Assembly: GCF_004369205.1 (NCBI RefSeq) | Contig: NZ_QFGA01000004.1 | Location: 124,001 to 188,000 of the forward strand | DNA: 64,000 bases | Direction of reading: 5' to 3' | DNA from: Pelotomaculum schinkii | GTDB taxonomy: Bacteria > Bacillota > Desulfotomaculia > Desulfotomaculales > Pelotomaculaceae | Part shown: positions 34,821-44,096 of the stretch, in pieces | Layout of the letters: every line of letters starts with the position of its first letter | Position numbering within the stretch: position 1 is the first letter of the stretch | The notes under the pieces: generated by a model | The model's input: only the letters and a program-made list of their open reading frames with translations | What the model was told of the DNA's origin: nothing | Databases searched by the model: none | Position numbers and translations under genes: made by a program

Positions 34821-34933
34821 AATCGATTATTTAACCGTAAAGATTTCCTTTTCATTATTGTCACCAAGGGACGTATTACGATAAAATACGTATGATATCG
34901 TGCTTGTACTATGGGTTTTGGAGTGATGCCTGC

Positions 34934-36040
34934 GTGCAGATACCGGTCACGGCTATCCTGCTGGCATTAGGGGTGGTCCTGTTGATTACCCCCCTGGTCA
35001 GGAAGTGGGCTTTTAAATGGGGCGCCCTGGATCGTCCGAATCAGAGAAAAGTGCACCAGCAGGTAATGCCCAGGCTTGGCGGCCTGGCTGTTTTTATCGC
35101 CTTTACAACGGCGGTCCTGCTGACGCAGCAGATCTCCGGCCACATCATAGGCTTGCTGCTGGGCGGGGGTCTGATTATACTTCTGGGCTTTGTTGACGAC
35201 ACCCGGGGGATCAGTCCCAGAGTCAAGCTGGCCGGTCAGCTGGTTGCCGCGTGTGCCGTTGCCGTTATACCATTCTTCGGACTCAGGGTGGAAATTTTGA
35301 CCAACCCCTTTTCCGAGGAATATTTTGCGCTCGGCCTGCTGAGTATCCCGGTAACCGTGCTGTGGATTGTTTCAGTCACCAACGCGGTGAACCTTATCGA
35401 CGGGTTGGACGGTCTGGCCGGGGGCACCGTTTGCATTGCCAGTCTGACCCTGGCCGCGGTGGTTTGGATTGAGACGAACAGAAACGCTGCAGGCGCTTCC
35501 CCGGGACAGTACGAGGCCATAGCCCTGGCGCTGATCCTGGCTGCCGCGGTGCTTGGTTTCCTGCGCTACAATTTTTATCCGGCCAAGATCTTTCTCGGGG
35601 ACACGGGTTCGATGTACCTCGGGTTCAGTGTAGCCGTCCTGTCTGTGATGGGTCTGGCAAAAAGCGCAACCTTCATTTCAGTTATCATACCTGTGGTTAT
35701 TCTGGGGATACCCCTGCTGGATACTATCTGCGCTATTATCAGGCGTTTCAACGGGCAAAAGCCAATCTTTCAGCCGGATAAGCAACACCTGCACCACCGC
35801 CTGATGAAAATGGGACTCAACCACCGTCAGGCCGTTTTGTGCATCTACGGGGTAAACATCGTGCTGGGCCTGAGCGCCATATTGCTGACTCTGCTTACTC
35901 CCAAACAGGCCATTATCTTCCTGGTGGTTTTATCGACCGCCGTGCTGATATTGGCGAACAAGCTGGGCGTCACCGGAGCGAGAAGCCGGGCGGCCTATAC
36001 AACTCAACCGAATAAACAGCAGCGGTCCTCACACATGTAG
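34934..36040 (+). CDS. tagO: Undecaprenyl-phosphate GlcNAc-1-phosphate transferase (WecA/TagO type)
   Basis: An MraY/WecA family enzyme that loads N-acetylhexosamine-1-phosphate on undecaprenyl phosphate, the first step of lipid-linked wall polymer synthesis. It has about 10-11 membrane helices. Key loops are 'WGALDRPNQRKVHQQVMPRLGG', 'GFVDDTRG' (metal-binding Asp pair), 'NAVNLIDGLDGLAGG', 'FYPAKIFLGDTGSMYLGF' and the 'HLHHRLMKMG' motif that marks the WecA/TagO group. The GTG at 34934 (after GGAG) is preferred; the ATG at 34892 has no ribosome binding site. It supplies acceptor for TagA at 25.2 kb. Confidence 0.88.
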   Translation: MQIPVTAILLALGVVLLITPLVRKWAFKWGALDRPNQRKVHQQVMPRLGGLAVFIAFTTAVLLTQQISGHIIGLLLGGGLIILLGFVDDTRGISPRVKLAGQLVAACAVAVIPFFGLRVEILTNPFSEEYFALGLLSIPVTVLWIVSVTNAVNLIDGLDGLAGGTVCIASLTLAAVVWIETNRNAAGASPGQYEAIALALILAAAVLGFLRYNFYPAKIFLGDTGSMYLGFSVAVLSVMGLAKSATFISVIIPVVILGIPLLDTICAIIRRFNGQKPIFQPDKQHLHHRLMKMGLNHRQAVLCIYGVNIVLGLSAILLTLLTPKQAIIFLVVLSTAVLILANKLGVTGARSRAAYTTQPNKQQRSSHM

Positions 36041-36052
36041 GACCGCTGTTTG
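36020..36052 (+). terminator. Terminator overlapping the end of the tagO-like gene
   Basis: AGCGGTCCT (36021-36029) pairs with AGGACCGCT (36039-36047), followed by GTTTGGT. The stop codon lies within the hairpin. The U tract is weak. Confidence 0.55.
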
Positions 36053-36111
36053 GTCATCAGGAGTTAAATTGCTCGAAGTATCTCATTTATTAGCGTAAAA
36101 GGAGTGGTTTT

Positions 36112-37008
36112 ATGATAAAAAAAGTAAGAAAAGCGATCATCCCGGCTGCGGGCAGGGGCCTGCGTTTTTTGCCCGCCACCAAGGCCCAGCCGAAGGAAAT
36201 GCTTCCCATAGTAGATAAGCCTGCCATTCAGTACATTATTGAGGAGGCAGTTGGCTCCGGTATAGACCAGCTCCTGATCATAACAGGAAGTAACAAGCGT
36301 GCTATTGAGGATCACTTCGATAAAGCCCTCGAGCTGGAGGCGCATCTGAAAGAAAAAGGGAAAAAAGATCTTCTGGAACTGGTTCGGGACATCAGTGATC
36401 TGGTAGACCTCCATTACATACGCCAAAAAGAGCAGCTGGGTCTGGGCCACGCCGTTTATTACGCCAGGCAGTTTATCGGTGAAGAACCCTTTGGCGTGCT
36501 GTTGGGTGACGATATCGTGCAGAGCGACACACCCTGCCTGCGGCAGTTGACGGACCTTTACGACGAGGTACAGTCCTCGGTGATCGCGGTGATGGAAGTG
36601 CCTTTAGAGGACGTGAGCAAGTACGGGATCCTGGATGCGGTTGAGGAAAGCCCCGGGGTCTACCGGATTAAGGATTTGGTGGAGAAGCCTCCTGTGGATA
36701 AAGCTCCTTCCCGCCTGGCCGTGATGGGACGCTATGTGATTGAACCTCGCATATTTCCGGTTTTGGCTGAAACCAGGCCCGGAGCCGGAGGAGAAATTCA
36801 GCTTACCGACGCCCTGCGGGTCCTGTGCCGTGAGAAGCCCATTTATGGGCTGGCTTTCCAGGGCAGGCGCTATGATGTTGGTGATAAGCTTGGGTTTCTC
36901 AAAGCAACGGTGGAGTTTGCTTTGGCCCGGCCGGACCTTGCCGGCGAATTCAGGAAGTACCTGCTGGCCTTGGGCAGCCGGCTCTCCAGTGAGGGGGCTG
37001 TCGATTGA
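36112..37008 (+). CDS. galU: UTP-glucose-1-phosphate uridylyltransferase GalU
   Basis: GalU makes UDP-glucose from UTP and glucose-1-phosphate. The 298-residue protein has the nucleotide-binding start 'KAIIPAAGRGLRFLPATKAQPKEMLPIVDKPAIQYIIEEAV', 'YIRQKEQLGLGHAVYYAR', 'VLLGDDIV', 'GILDAVEE', 'LVEKPPVDKAPSRLAVMGRYVIEP' and 'GGEIQLTDALR'. The ATG follows AAAAGGAG. The stop overlaps the epimerase start (TTGA), so a UDP-glucose to UDP-sugar step is translationally linked. Confidence 0.95.
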   Translation: MIKKVRKAIIPAAGRGLRFLPATKAQPKEMLPIVDKPAIQYIIEEAVGSGIDQLLIITGSNKRAIEDHFDKALELEAHLKEKGKKDLLELVRDISDLVDLHYIRQKEQLGLGHAVYYARQFIGEEPFGVLLGDDIVQSDTPCLRQLTDLYDEVQSSVIAVMEVPLEDVSKYGILDAVEESPGVYRIKDLVEKPPVDKAPSRLAVMGRYVIEPRIFPVLAETRPGAGGEIQLTDALRVLCREKPIYGLAFQGRRYDVGDKLGFLKATVEFALARPDLAGEFRKYLLALGSRLSSEGAVD

Positions 37009-37925
37009 AAGTTGTGGTAACCGGGGGCGCCGGGTTTATCGGTTCCCATATTGTAGACACATTGTTGGAATCGGGTATGCAGGTTGCGGTTGTGGACGAC
37101 CTTTCCACCGGCCGGTTTGAAAATATAAACCCGGCGGTTGATTTTTACCATGTCAAGGTTGAGGACGCGGAATTGGGCGAGGTATTGGCGAGGGTCAAAC
37201 CGGACGCCGTAATCCACCAGGCCGCGCAAATTGACGTCCAGCGCTCTTTGCAGGAGCCTCTCGCCGACGCCAGAATTAATATTCTGGGCGCCATCAACCT
37301 GCTCGAAGCCTGCCGCCGCAATCGTGTCGGCAAAGTTATTTACGCCTCTTCCGCAGCCGTGTACGGCAGGCCGGCCTACCTGCCTGTTGATGAGGACCAC
37401 GTGATTGAACCCCAATCTCCATATGGGGCTTCAAAGCATACCGTGGAGCATTACCTGAAAATCTACAGTGAGATTTACGGGATTAAAACCACCGTCCTGC
37501 GCTATTCCAACGTTTGCGGCCCCCGCCAGGACGCCTCCGGGGAAGGCGGCGTGGTGGCGGTATTTGCGGATCGTTTTTTAAACGGCAAGCGCCCCAAGAT
37601 TTTTGGAGACGGCGAGCAGACCAGGGATTTTATCTATGTGGGGGACGTGGCTTCAGCCAATCTGGCCGCGCTATTCCAGGGCCACGGAAAAATACTGAAC
37701 GTCAGTACGGGTACCAGGATCTCCGTCAACAACTTGTTCAAGATTATGAAGGAATTGACCAATAGCCCGCTGGAGCCCGAGTATTGCCCGCCCCGTCCCG
37801 GTGATATTACTCATAGTTACCTGGCCAACAACCGGGCCCGGGAGGCTCTGAACTGGGCTCCCCGCGTCAGCCTGGAGGCTGGACTGCGGCGGACGTTGGA
37901 ATATTACCGGGTGGAAAACAAGTAA
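37005..37925 (+). CDS. NAD-dependent nucleotide-sugar epimerase (GalE-like)
   Basis: An extended short-chain dehydrogenase of 306 residues. The Rossmann motif is 'VTGGAGFIGSHIVDTLL' at the start and the catalytic Tyr-x-x-x-Lys is 'SPYGASKHTVEHY', with 'IYASSAAVYG' (Ser) before it. 'LRYSNVCGPRQDASGEGGVVAVF' and 'DGEQTRDFIYVGDVA' are typical of UDP-glucose/GlcNAc 4-epimerases. Coupling to galU suggests UDP-glucose as substrate, but UDP-GlcNAc is also possible. It starts at a TTG overlapping the galU stop. Confidence 0.9.
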   Translation: MKVVVTGGAGFIGSHIVDTLLESGMQVAVVDDLSTGRFENINPAVDFYHVKVEDAELGEVLARVKPDAVIHQAAQIDVQRSLQEPLADARINILGAINLLEACRRNRVGKVIYASSAAVYGRPAYLPVDEDHVIEPQSPYGASKHTVEHYLKIYSEIYGIKTTVLRYSNVCGPRQDASGEGGVVAVFADRFLNGKRPKIFGDGEQTRDFIYVGDVASANLAALFQGHGKILNVSTGTRISVNNLFKIMKELTNSPLEPEYCPPRPGDITHSYLANNRAREALNWAPRVSLEAGLRRTLEYYRVENK

Positions 37926-37967
37926 AACAGGAGTGTAGTATTAGCGATAGCAACTCTTGCATAATTC

Positions 37968-38000
37968 AGGCTGCGGGACTTAAATCCGGCAGCTTTTTTG
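37968..38000 (+). terminator. Terminator of the galU-epimerase operon
   Basis: GCTGCGGGA (37970-37978) pairs with TCCGGCAGC (37985-37993, one mismatch), followed by TTTTTT. Confidence 0.75.
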
Positions 38001-38034
38001 TCTTCCTATGGGTTCATGTGGGCGCCCCGGAATA

Positions 38035-38181
38035 TTATTTCCAGGCTTTCCTGGGTGTGTTGACGCGATATGGGCGGTCCTTATGGACCGGTAGCCGGGG
38101 TTGCCGTCTGACTAGTTCCAGGTAGTCTTCAAACATTTTTTTGCGTTCTCCCAGTTTATGTATAACTTCCTGCTTTCGCAC
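38035..38181 (-). CDS. Small conserved-looking basic protein, 48 residues
   Basis: On the minus strand a GTG at 38181 follows a strong AGGAGGGG. The product starts 'MRKQEVIHKLGERKKMFEDY', continues 'LELVRRQPRLPVHKDRPYRV' and ends 'NTPRKAWK'. The first half is a charged amphipathic helix and the second half is basic and proline-rich. Codon use is normal for the region and the Shine-Dalgarno is excellent, so it is probably a real gene. I do not recognise a family. It fills part of the 535-base gap between the epimerase and phosphohexomutase genes. Confidence 0.55.
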   Translation of the reverse strand: MRKQEVIHKLGERKKMFEDYLELVRRQPRLPVHKDRPYRVNTPRKAWK

Positions 38182-38463
38182 AGTTACCCCTCCTGCTTCA
38201 AATTTGCCTTAAGGCAAAGAGACGCGCGGCTGTGCATAATCACAACTCCCCCCGGAAAACTTAGCTTTGGGATGAAGGAAAGTTATGAGCATGTTTGATC
38301 GGCGCCATTTTATAGATTATACTGGGAGGAGCGGCAGAATATGAATCATCGTCTGGAAAATTTTACCCGGGCAGCATATATTTAAGAAACGAACTGTATA
38401 AAAGGCTTTAAGCATAGTGATTAAAACAGGGATTCCAATTACTTAGTTACCGGGAGGATTGTG

Positions 38464-39882
38464 ATGAAGAGGATATCGTTTGGCACTGATGGCTGGCGCG
38501 GCATTCTTGCCGAGGATTTCACTTTTGACAACGTGAGGCTGGTGGCGCGGGCCGTAGCCCGCTATATAAACGCCCACAACCTGGCGGCGAAGGGCATTGT
38601 GGTGGGTTACGACAACCGCTTTATGTCTGAGCGGTTTGCATCTGAGATAGCGAGAGTATTGGCTGAACAGGGCATAACCGTTTATCTGACCGCGCGTTCA
38701 ACTCCTACCCCGGTAGTTGCCCTGGCAGTGTGGCTGCAGCAGGCGGGAGGCGCTGTGATGCTTACAGCCAGCCACAACCCGCCGGAATACAACGGTTTTA
38801 AATTCATTCCGGAATACGCCGGGCCTGCGCTGCCCCATATTACCGCGGAAATCGAAGACAACATCAGGCAACTGCAGGGCACGGGTACAACCGGTGAAGA
38901 CGGCCGGACGGTATCCTCCAAAGCCTCCGTCATTACTATCGATCCGCATAGCGATTATGCCGAGCACCTGGCCAGTCTGGTGGATTTGAACGCTATCGGC
39001 AAGGCCGGGCTGAAGATCGCGGTAGATCCCATGTGCGGAGCGGGCGTGGGGTACCTGGAAGACCTATTAACCAGGGCCGGGGCGGAAGTAGTGGCCATCC
39101 ACTGCCACCGTGACCCGCTATTTGGAGGAAGCCTGCCGGAGCCAACCGCCAAGTCTCTCCAGGAACTGCGGCGAATAGTGGTAGAGGGAGGCGCCCGGCT
39201 GGGCCTGGCGCTGGACGGCGACGCCGACCGTTTTGGAATTATTGACGCCAACGGAGAATTCATTACCCCCAACCAGTTCCTGCCGCTTTTGTATTACCAC
39301 CTGCTCACCTTCCGGGGGCTGGAGGGTCCTGTGGCGCGGACCGTAGCCACCACCCACCTGCTGGACCGCATGGCTGATCGGAAGGGGCTCAAAGTGTTTG
39401 AAACCCCGGTGGGCTTTAAGTACATCGGGCAGTGCATATTGGAGCAAGGCGTAATAGTGGGCGGTGAGGAGAGCGGCGGTTTATCCATACAGGGTCACGT
39501 TCCGGAAAAAGACGGCATCCTGGCGGGGTTGCTGGCAGCGGAAATGGTGGCTGTGCACGGCAAGAGCCTGACCGATCTGCTGGAAGATATCGCCGGAGAA
39601 TACGGCCACCTCTACAGCGAACGCCTGGATGTGCATACTTCCCCAGCCGATAAGGAGAGAGTATTGGGTGTTCTGCAAAGTTTCATGCCGGAGGAGGTTG
39701 CCGGTCGAAAAGTGACCGGGAGTTCCTCCGTCGACGGGGTTAAGCTGCTGCTTGAGGGAGGCGCATGGTTGTTGATCCGGGCCTCAGGGACCGAACCGTT
39801 GTTTAGAATTTACGTGGAAGCCGAAAGCCATGAAGAAATCAAAGAAATCCAGGCGGCAACAAGAAGTTTGCTGGGGATTTAG
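38464..39882 (+). CDS. Phosphoglucomutase/phosphomannomutase family protein
   Basis: An alpha-D-phosphohexomutase of 472 residues that interconverts hexose-6- and hexose-1-phosphates. The active-site phosphoserine lies in 'VMLTASHNPPEYNGFKF'. Metal binding is 'LALDGDADRFGIID', sugar binding 'GGEESGGLSIQGH' and phosphate binding 'WLLIRASGTEPLFRIYVE'. Start: GTG-ATG at 38461/38464; the ATG has the better spacing from GGGAGG. It would feed glucose-1-phosphate to GalU upstream. Whether it acts on glucose, mannose or glucosamine phosphates cannot be told. Confidence 0.92.
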   Translation: MKRISFGTDGWRGILAEDFTFDNVRLVARAVARYINAHNLAAKGIVVGYDNRFMSERFASEIARVLAEQGITVYLTARSTPTPVVALAVWLQQAGGAVMLTASHNPPEYNGFKFIPEYAGPALPHITAEIEDNIRQLQGTGTTGEDGRTVSSKASVITIDPHSDYAEHLASLVDLNAIGKAGLKIAVDPMCGAGVGYLEDLLTRAGAEVVAIHCHRDPLFGGSLPEPTAKSLQELRRIVVEGGARLGLALDGDADRFGIIDANGEFITPNQFLPLLYYHLLTFRGLEGPVARTVATTHLLDRMADRKGLKVFETPVGFKYIGQCILEQGVIVGGEESGGLSIQGHVPEKDGILAGLLAAEMVAVHGKSLTDLLEDIAGEYGHLYSERLDVHTSPADKERVLGVLQSFMPEEVAGRKVTGSSSVDGVKLLLEGGAWLLIRASGTEPLFRIYVEAESHEEIKEIQAATRSLLGI

Positions 39883-39938
39883 ATTAAGCCTGTTATAACG
39901 GACAAAAGTTTTGAGAGTAGGTAATCTGCTCTGAGAAT

Positions 39939-40052
39939 GTAGGTGCGAATTCATTCGCACACTGACCTGCTGAAAATGCACTATGAAAAGGTCTTTGTAG
40001 AAGTCCCTTAAACTGCTCCGCAGTTTTTGTGCGATTGAAATCGCACCTACAT
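39939..40052. repeat. Imperfect palindromic intergenic repeat
   Basis: TGTAGGTGCGA at 39939 is inverted at 40042-40052 (TCGCACCTACA), with nested GTGCGA/TCGCAC arms. A related phrase (GCGCGATTTCAATCGCACC) occurs at 59885-59903 before secA. Next to it (40120-40150) is the tandem phrase 'cacgtctcacgtcccatgtctcacgtctc'. No gene lies in 39883-40203. Confidence 0.5.
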
Positions 40053-40203
40053 CGCTTAGCATCAATGCTCTGCTGACCTATTATTAGATTGTTTTGACCC
40101 TAAAGGAATACAGCATATTCCCACGTCTCACGTCCCATGTCTCACGTCTCAAAAAAGAAGGATTTGCCGGACTGTTGTAGAAAGAAGTATGCGGTGTTGA
40201 AAT

Positions 40204-41754
40204 ATGACGACAGGTAGATTTATTTTCAAGGCGACGTTACTGCTCGCCTTTTTTAGCTTAATGTCAAAGGTGCTGGGGCTGGTGCGCGATATTGTGATAG
40301 CCAACCAGTTCGGTACCTCCATGCCCTATGACTGCTACCAAATAGCTATAAAAATGCCAAATATGCTTTTTACTATCGTTAGCGGGGCGCTGGCCACGGT
40401 GATCGTGCCGGTGTTTGTCGAGTACGCTGGCAAGGGAAGGAGAAATGAGGCCTGGAAGATATTCAACACGGTCATGGTCGTCGTTTCCCTGTTTTACCTG
40501 GCAGCCTCTTTAGTCGGCATCCTGGGCGCGCCTCTCCTGGTTAAGCTGCTGGCGCCCGGTTATCAGGGTGAGCAATGGCGGTTGATCGTGGAACTGCTTC
40601 GCATCCTGCTGCCGCTGATGGTTTTTACCGGACTGGCTTCTCTCTTTACAGGTCTTTTAAATGCCAATAATACCTTCGGGTTGCCGGCTTTTAGTACTTC
40701 GGTCAACAATATTTTAATAATTATATTTACGCTTACCCTTTACTCTTTTTACGGTATTTACGGGCTGGCTCTGGGTACGGTGCTGGCCGCTGTCGGGATG
40801 GCCCTGGTCCAGCTGCCGGTCTTGTTCAAGTCCGGCTTCCGCCTGAATCTAGACATTGACCTCAAGCATCCTGGAGTACGGCAGGTTTATTACCTGGCTT
40901 TGCCGTCCGTACTGGGCATAACCATCAACCAGGCCCCTATTCTGATTAACGTAGTGCTGGGTACCTGGCTGCCGGAGGGAAGCCTCTCAGCGCTTAGTTA
41001 CGCCGACAGGTTGAACCAGTTTCCCCTGGGTTTATTCGGGATGGCTTTGAGTACAGCTGTTTTCCCCACGCTGTCGGCGCGGGCTGCGGGAGGTGACCGG
41101 GACGGGGTTGCCGTTGTTCTGGCCAACTCGCTCAAAGCCGTAGCGCTGATTACTGTTCCCGCCAGTGTGGGTTTGATGGTCCTAAGTAAACCTATCGTGT
41201 CCCTGACCTTTGAGAGAGGGGCTTTTAATCAAGGCTCAGCAGAAATAACTTCTGCAGCCGTCTTTTTTTACGCCATCGGCTTGCTGGGACAAGCTGGAGT
41301 ATTCCTGCTGACGCGGGTCTTTTACTCTCTCCAGGACACCCGTACGCCGGTAAAAATTGCTGTTGTGGCGGTTCTGCTCAACCTGGTCATGAGTTTAATC
41401 CTGATCAAACCCCTGCAGCTGGGGGGCCTGGCCCTGGCCAGTTCTCTGTACAGCCTGGCCAACATGACCCTGTTGATGGTGTTCCTTGGGAAAAAATTAC
41501 CTGGTCTTTACCATAATGGATTGCTAAAATTCGGTCTGGCCGTGCTGGTCTCCGCCGGATTGATGGCTGCAGCCACCTATGCGGCAAACCGCGCACTGGA
41601 TGGTTGGCTCTCCGGTACTGCCGGGCTGGTTCTCCAGGTTGGGCTGGCCGGCGCGGCCGGTCTGGCGGTTTACCTGGCCGCCGTCCTGCTGCTGGGGGCT
41701 CGCGAGGTCCGGTATTTCTGGCGTACGGCCAGAGGAAGCAGGGCGGACAGCTGA
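40204..41754 (+). CDS. murJ: Lipid II flippase MurJ (MviN)
   Basis: MurJ moves lipid-linked peptidoglycan precursor (or other undecaprenyl-linked sugars) across the membrane. The 516-residue protein has about 14 membrane helices. It starts 'LLLAFFSLMSKVLGLVRDIVIANQFGTS' with the conserved Arg, and has 'GLLNANNTFGLPAF', 'SALSYADRLNQFPLGLFGMALSTAVFPTLS' and 'LTRVFYSLQDTRTPVKIA' motifs. In this cluster it could flip a wall-polymer intermediate rather than lipid II. It starts at an ATG with a weak ribosome binding site. Confidence 0.93.
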   Translation: MTTGRFIFKATLLLAFFSLMSKVLGLVRDIVIANQFGTSMPYDCYQIAIKMPNMLFTIVSGALATVIVPVFVEYAGKGRRNEAWKIFNTVMVVVSLFYLAASLVGILGAPLLVKLLAPGYQGEQWRLIVELLRILLPLMVFTGLASLFTGLLNANNTFGLPAFSTSVNNILIIIFTLTLYSFYGIYGLALGTVLAAVGMALVQLPVLFKSGFRLNLDIDLKHPGVRQVYYLALPSVLGITINQAPILINVVLGTWLPEGSLSALSYADRLNQFPLGLFGMALSTAVFPTLSARAAGGDRDGVAVVLANSLKAVALITVPASVGLMVLSKPIVSLTFERGAFNQGSAEITSAAVFFYAIGLLGQAGVFLLTRVFYSLQDTRTPVKIAVVAVLLNLVMSLILIKPLQLGGLALASSLYSLANMTLLMVFLGKKLPGLYHNGLLKFGLAVLVSAGLMAAATYAANRALDGWLSGTAGLVLQVGLAGAAGLAVYLAAVLLLGAREVRYFWRTARGSRADS

Positions 41755-41835
41755 TAATTCCAGATGAAATTATTTGAGGCTGACAGGCGCCAAATCGTTG
41801 CTCCCGGCATAAGGTGTGGGGAGGAGGTGTCAGCA

Positions 41836-42114
41836 ATGGCTTTTAAAATTTCAGAACTCGTCCAGAGAGATATTGTCAACCTGATCGATGGTTCTAAATT
41901 AGGAGCTGTAAAAGATGTCCAAATCGACCTGGCAACCGGACAGGTGCTTGCCCTGGTTCTTGGCTCAGGCGAAAGGAAATTCTATGGGCTTCTGGACGCG
42001 GGCCGGGATGTAGTGGTTCCCTGGGAAAAGATCAGAAAAATCGGGATCCACACCGTGCTGGTTGAAGCAGAGACTCCATCTACTCGTCCATTAATGGCAA
42101 AGTGGTCCGGGTAA
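41836..42114 (+). CDS. YlmC/YmxH-family sporulation protein (PRC-barrel)
   Basis: 92 residues from the ATG at 41836, chosen because GGAGGAGGTG lies just upstream; the open frame extends 24 codons further without support. The PRC-barrel fold reads 'ELVQRDIVNLIDGSKLGAVKDVQIDLATGQVLALVL' then 'VVVPWEKIRKIGIHTVLVE'. YlmC/YmxH proteins are conserved in endospore formers with unclear function. It is one of the signs that the organism sporulates. Confidence 0.85.
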   Translation: MAFKISELVQRDIVNLIDGSKLGAVKDVQIDLATGQVLALVLGSGERKFYGLLDAGRDVVVPWEKIRKIGIHTVLVEAETPSTRPLMAKWSG

Positions 42115-42123
42115 ACCGTTTTG

Positions 42124-42230
42124 TTGACAATGTTTACCCGTTTTTGTTAGAATTACTGTGATTCCTGTTATGTTGTGTTAAGAGGGAGTCTACTGCCCCC
42201 CATTCGAAACCTCTGCCCAGGGGGTTTATT
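42124..42230 (+). promoter_or_regulatory. metK promoter and leader hairpin
   Basis: TTGACA (42124-42129), 18-base spacer and TAGAAT (42148-42153). In the leader CCCCCC (42196-42201) can pair with GGGGG (42220-42224), followed by TTTATTTT, an attenuator-like hairpin. No S-box (SAM-I) core was recognised, so any control by SAM is not shown. Confidence 0.5.
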
Positions 42231-42267
42231 TTATGGATGGGCTAGTCTTACATAAGGGGGAGTTAAA

Positions 42268-43458
42268 GTGAGCAGACGACTTTTTACCTCTGAGTCGGTA
42301 ACTGAGGGTCACCCCGACAAAATTGCCGACCAGATTTCCGATGGAGTGCTGGATTCCATATTTGAAAAGGACCCGTCAGCCAGAGTAGCCTGTGAGACTC
42401 TGGTTACCACCGGACTGATCCTGGTCAGCGGTGAGATTACCTGCAACTGCTATGTGGATATTCCCAAAATAGCCCGCGAGACGGTGCGGGAGATTGGCTA
42501 CACGCGAGCCAAGTATGGCTTCGATTGCGATACCTGCGCGGTCTTGACTTCCATAGATGAGCAGTCCAGTGATATCGCCCAGGGTGTAGACCGTGCTCTT
42601 GAGGTCCGTGACGGCCGGGACCTTGAAGATATTTTGGAAGCCACCGGGGCCGGCGACCAGGGGATGATGTTCGGCTACGCTGTAAATGAGACGCCGGAGC
42701 TGATGCCGATGCCGATATCACTGGCGCACCAACTATCCAGGCGGCTGGCCGTAGTCCGCAAGGCGAAATTGCTGCCATACCTGCGCCCCGACGGTAAAAC
42801 TCAGGTGACTGTTGAGTATGAGGACAACCGTCCGGTACGCGTCGACACTATCGTAGTATCGACCCAGCATGATGCCAAGATGACCCTGGAGGAAATTCAA
42901 AAAGACATTATAGAACATGTAATCATGCCGGTAATTCCGCCGGAATATGTCGACGGGACTACCCGTTTCCTGGTTAACCCGAGCGGACGCTTCGTCATTG
43001 GCGGTCCCCAGGGTGACACCGGCCTGACCGGCCGTAAAATTATTGTGGATACTTACGGCGGCATGGCCCGCCATGGCGGCGGGGCCTTTTCAGGCAAGGA
43101 TCCCACCAAAGTTGACCGCTCAGCCAGCTATGCCGCCCGCTATGTGGCCAAGAATATCGTAGCCGCGGGACTGGCCGACAGGTGTGAATTCCAGGTGGCT
43201 TACGCCATCGGGGTGGCCCGTCCGGTGTCTATTGCCGTAGAAACTTTTGGTACCGGCAAGGTTGATGAAAATACCCTGGTCAATCTGGTCCGGGAGCACT
43301 TTGACTTGAGGCCAGCCGGCATCATCAAGGAACTGGACCTGCGCCGCCCCATCTACCGGCAGGTTGCCGCGTACGGGCATTTCGGGCGCAACGACCTTGA
43401 TTTGCCATGGGAGCGCACCGATAAGGCGGAAGCGCTCCGGCGCGGGGCAGGACTGTAG
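42268..43458 (+). CDS. metK: S-adenosylmethionine synthase MetK
   Basis: MetK makes S-adenosylmethionine from ATP and methionine. It has 396 residues, the usual length. Motifs are '[20 protein letters not shown]', '[15 protein letters not shown]', the hexapeptide '[12 protein letters not shown]', '[29 protein letters not shown]' and the P-loop-like '[17 protein letters not shown]'. The start codon is a GTG after GGGGGAG. It is the last core gene before the accessory island. Confidence 0.97.
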   Translation: MSRRLFTSESVTEGHPDKIADQISDGVLDSIFEKDPSARVACETLVTTGLILVSGEITCNCYVDIPKIARETVREIGYTRAKYGFDCDTCAVLTSIDEQSSDIAQGVDRALEVRDGRDLEDILEATGAGDQGMMFGYAVNETPELMPMPISLAHQLSRRLAVVRKAKLLPYLRPDGKTQVTVEYEDNRPVRVDTIVVSTQHDAKMTLEEIQKDIIEHVIMPVIPPEYVDGTTRFLVNPSGRFVIGGPQGDTGLTGRKIIVDTYGGMARHGGGAFSGKDPTKVDRSASYAARYVAKNIVAAGLADRCEFQVAYAIGVARPVSIAVETFGTGKVDENTLVNLVREHFDLRPAGIIKELDLRRPIYRQVAAYGHFGRNDLDLPWERTDKAEALRRGAGL

Positions 43459-43467
43459 CATTTTTCA

Positions 43468-43501
43468 ATGCAGGTGGAAAATTAGCGCCTGCATTTTTCT
43501 T
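43468..43501 (+). terminator. metK terminator
   Basis: ATGCAGG (43468-43474) and CCTGCAT (43488-43494) pair around a short loop, followed by TTTTCTTTT. Confidence 0.75.
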
Positions 43502-43648
43502 TTCAGATAGACATTGCGACCAACCCATCGTTACTGCATTTATAGGTGAAAATAACATCGCAACCGCCGGTTGACAAATCTCTAAGTGCAGATGGTGGCA
43601 ACGCAACTGCCAGCTTTTTTATAATGGCATTACCAAACGAAAGGGGTG

Positions 43649-43996
43649 TCAGTCTTCACTTTCCCCGGACGCCTGCCAATAGCGGATATAATTGGTCAGC
43701 TTATCCACGTGGTTGTCGAACCGTTGCTCACCCTCGCATACGCTCCAGACGGATACGCCGTTATTAACTAAATATTCAACGACAAAGGGCGTCTCATCGT
43801 CGCGCCAGCCGATCCGGTCAAACATAAAGACCAGGAGAATATCGAATTTTCTGAGGTAGGCGTCCTCTCGAATTAACCGTAATGCGTTCCGCTCATTTAG
43901 GGCCGATTTATACCCGGATATTCCCTTCTCGGTGAATTCCCGTATAATTTCCCACCCCTGCTTTTTTGCAAACGCGCAGTAGACGGTTTGCTGCAT
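43649..43996 (-). pseudogene. Serine recombinase fragment
   Basis: A middle piece of a resolvase/large serine recombinase catalytic domain: 'VYCAFAKKQGWEIIREFTEKGISGYKSALNERNAL', 'FDILLVFMFDRIGWRDDETPFVVEYLVNNGVSVWSV' and 'DNHVDKLTNYIRYWQASGESED'. The N-terminal segment with the catalytic serine and the whole zinc/DNA-binding C-terminus are missing. The protein ends where relatives continue. It lies at the metK edge of the island and is likely debris of the integration module. Confidence 0.8.
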
Positions 43997-44096
43997 AGGG
44001 ATGTCGTTTTCCTCTTTTTATTTCCATTGGAAATACGATACAAACAATAAACTCTGTTCATGGTACTCAATCTTTTCCTGTTTTTTCAACCACAGC

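Noticed and set aside
42154-42267. SAM-I riboswitch before metK
   Set aside because: No S-box core sequence was found in the short leader; only a simple C6/G5 hairpin.
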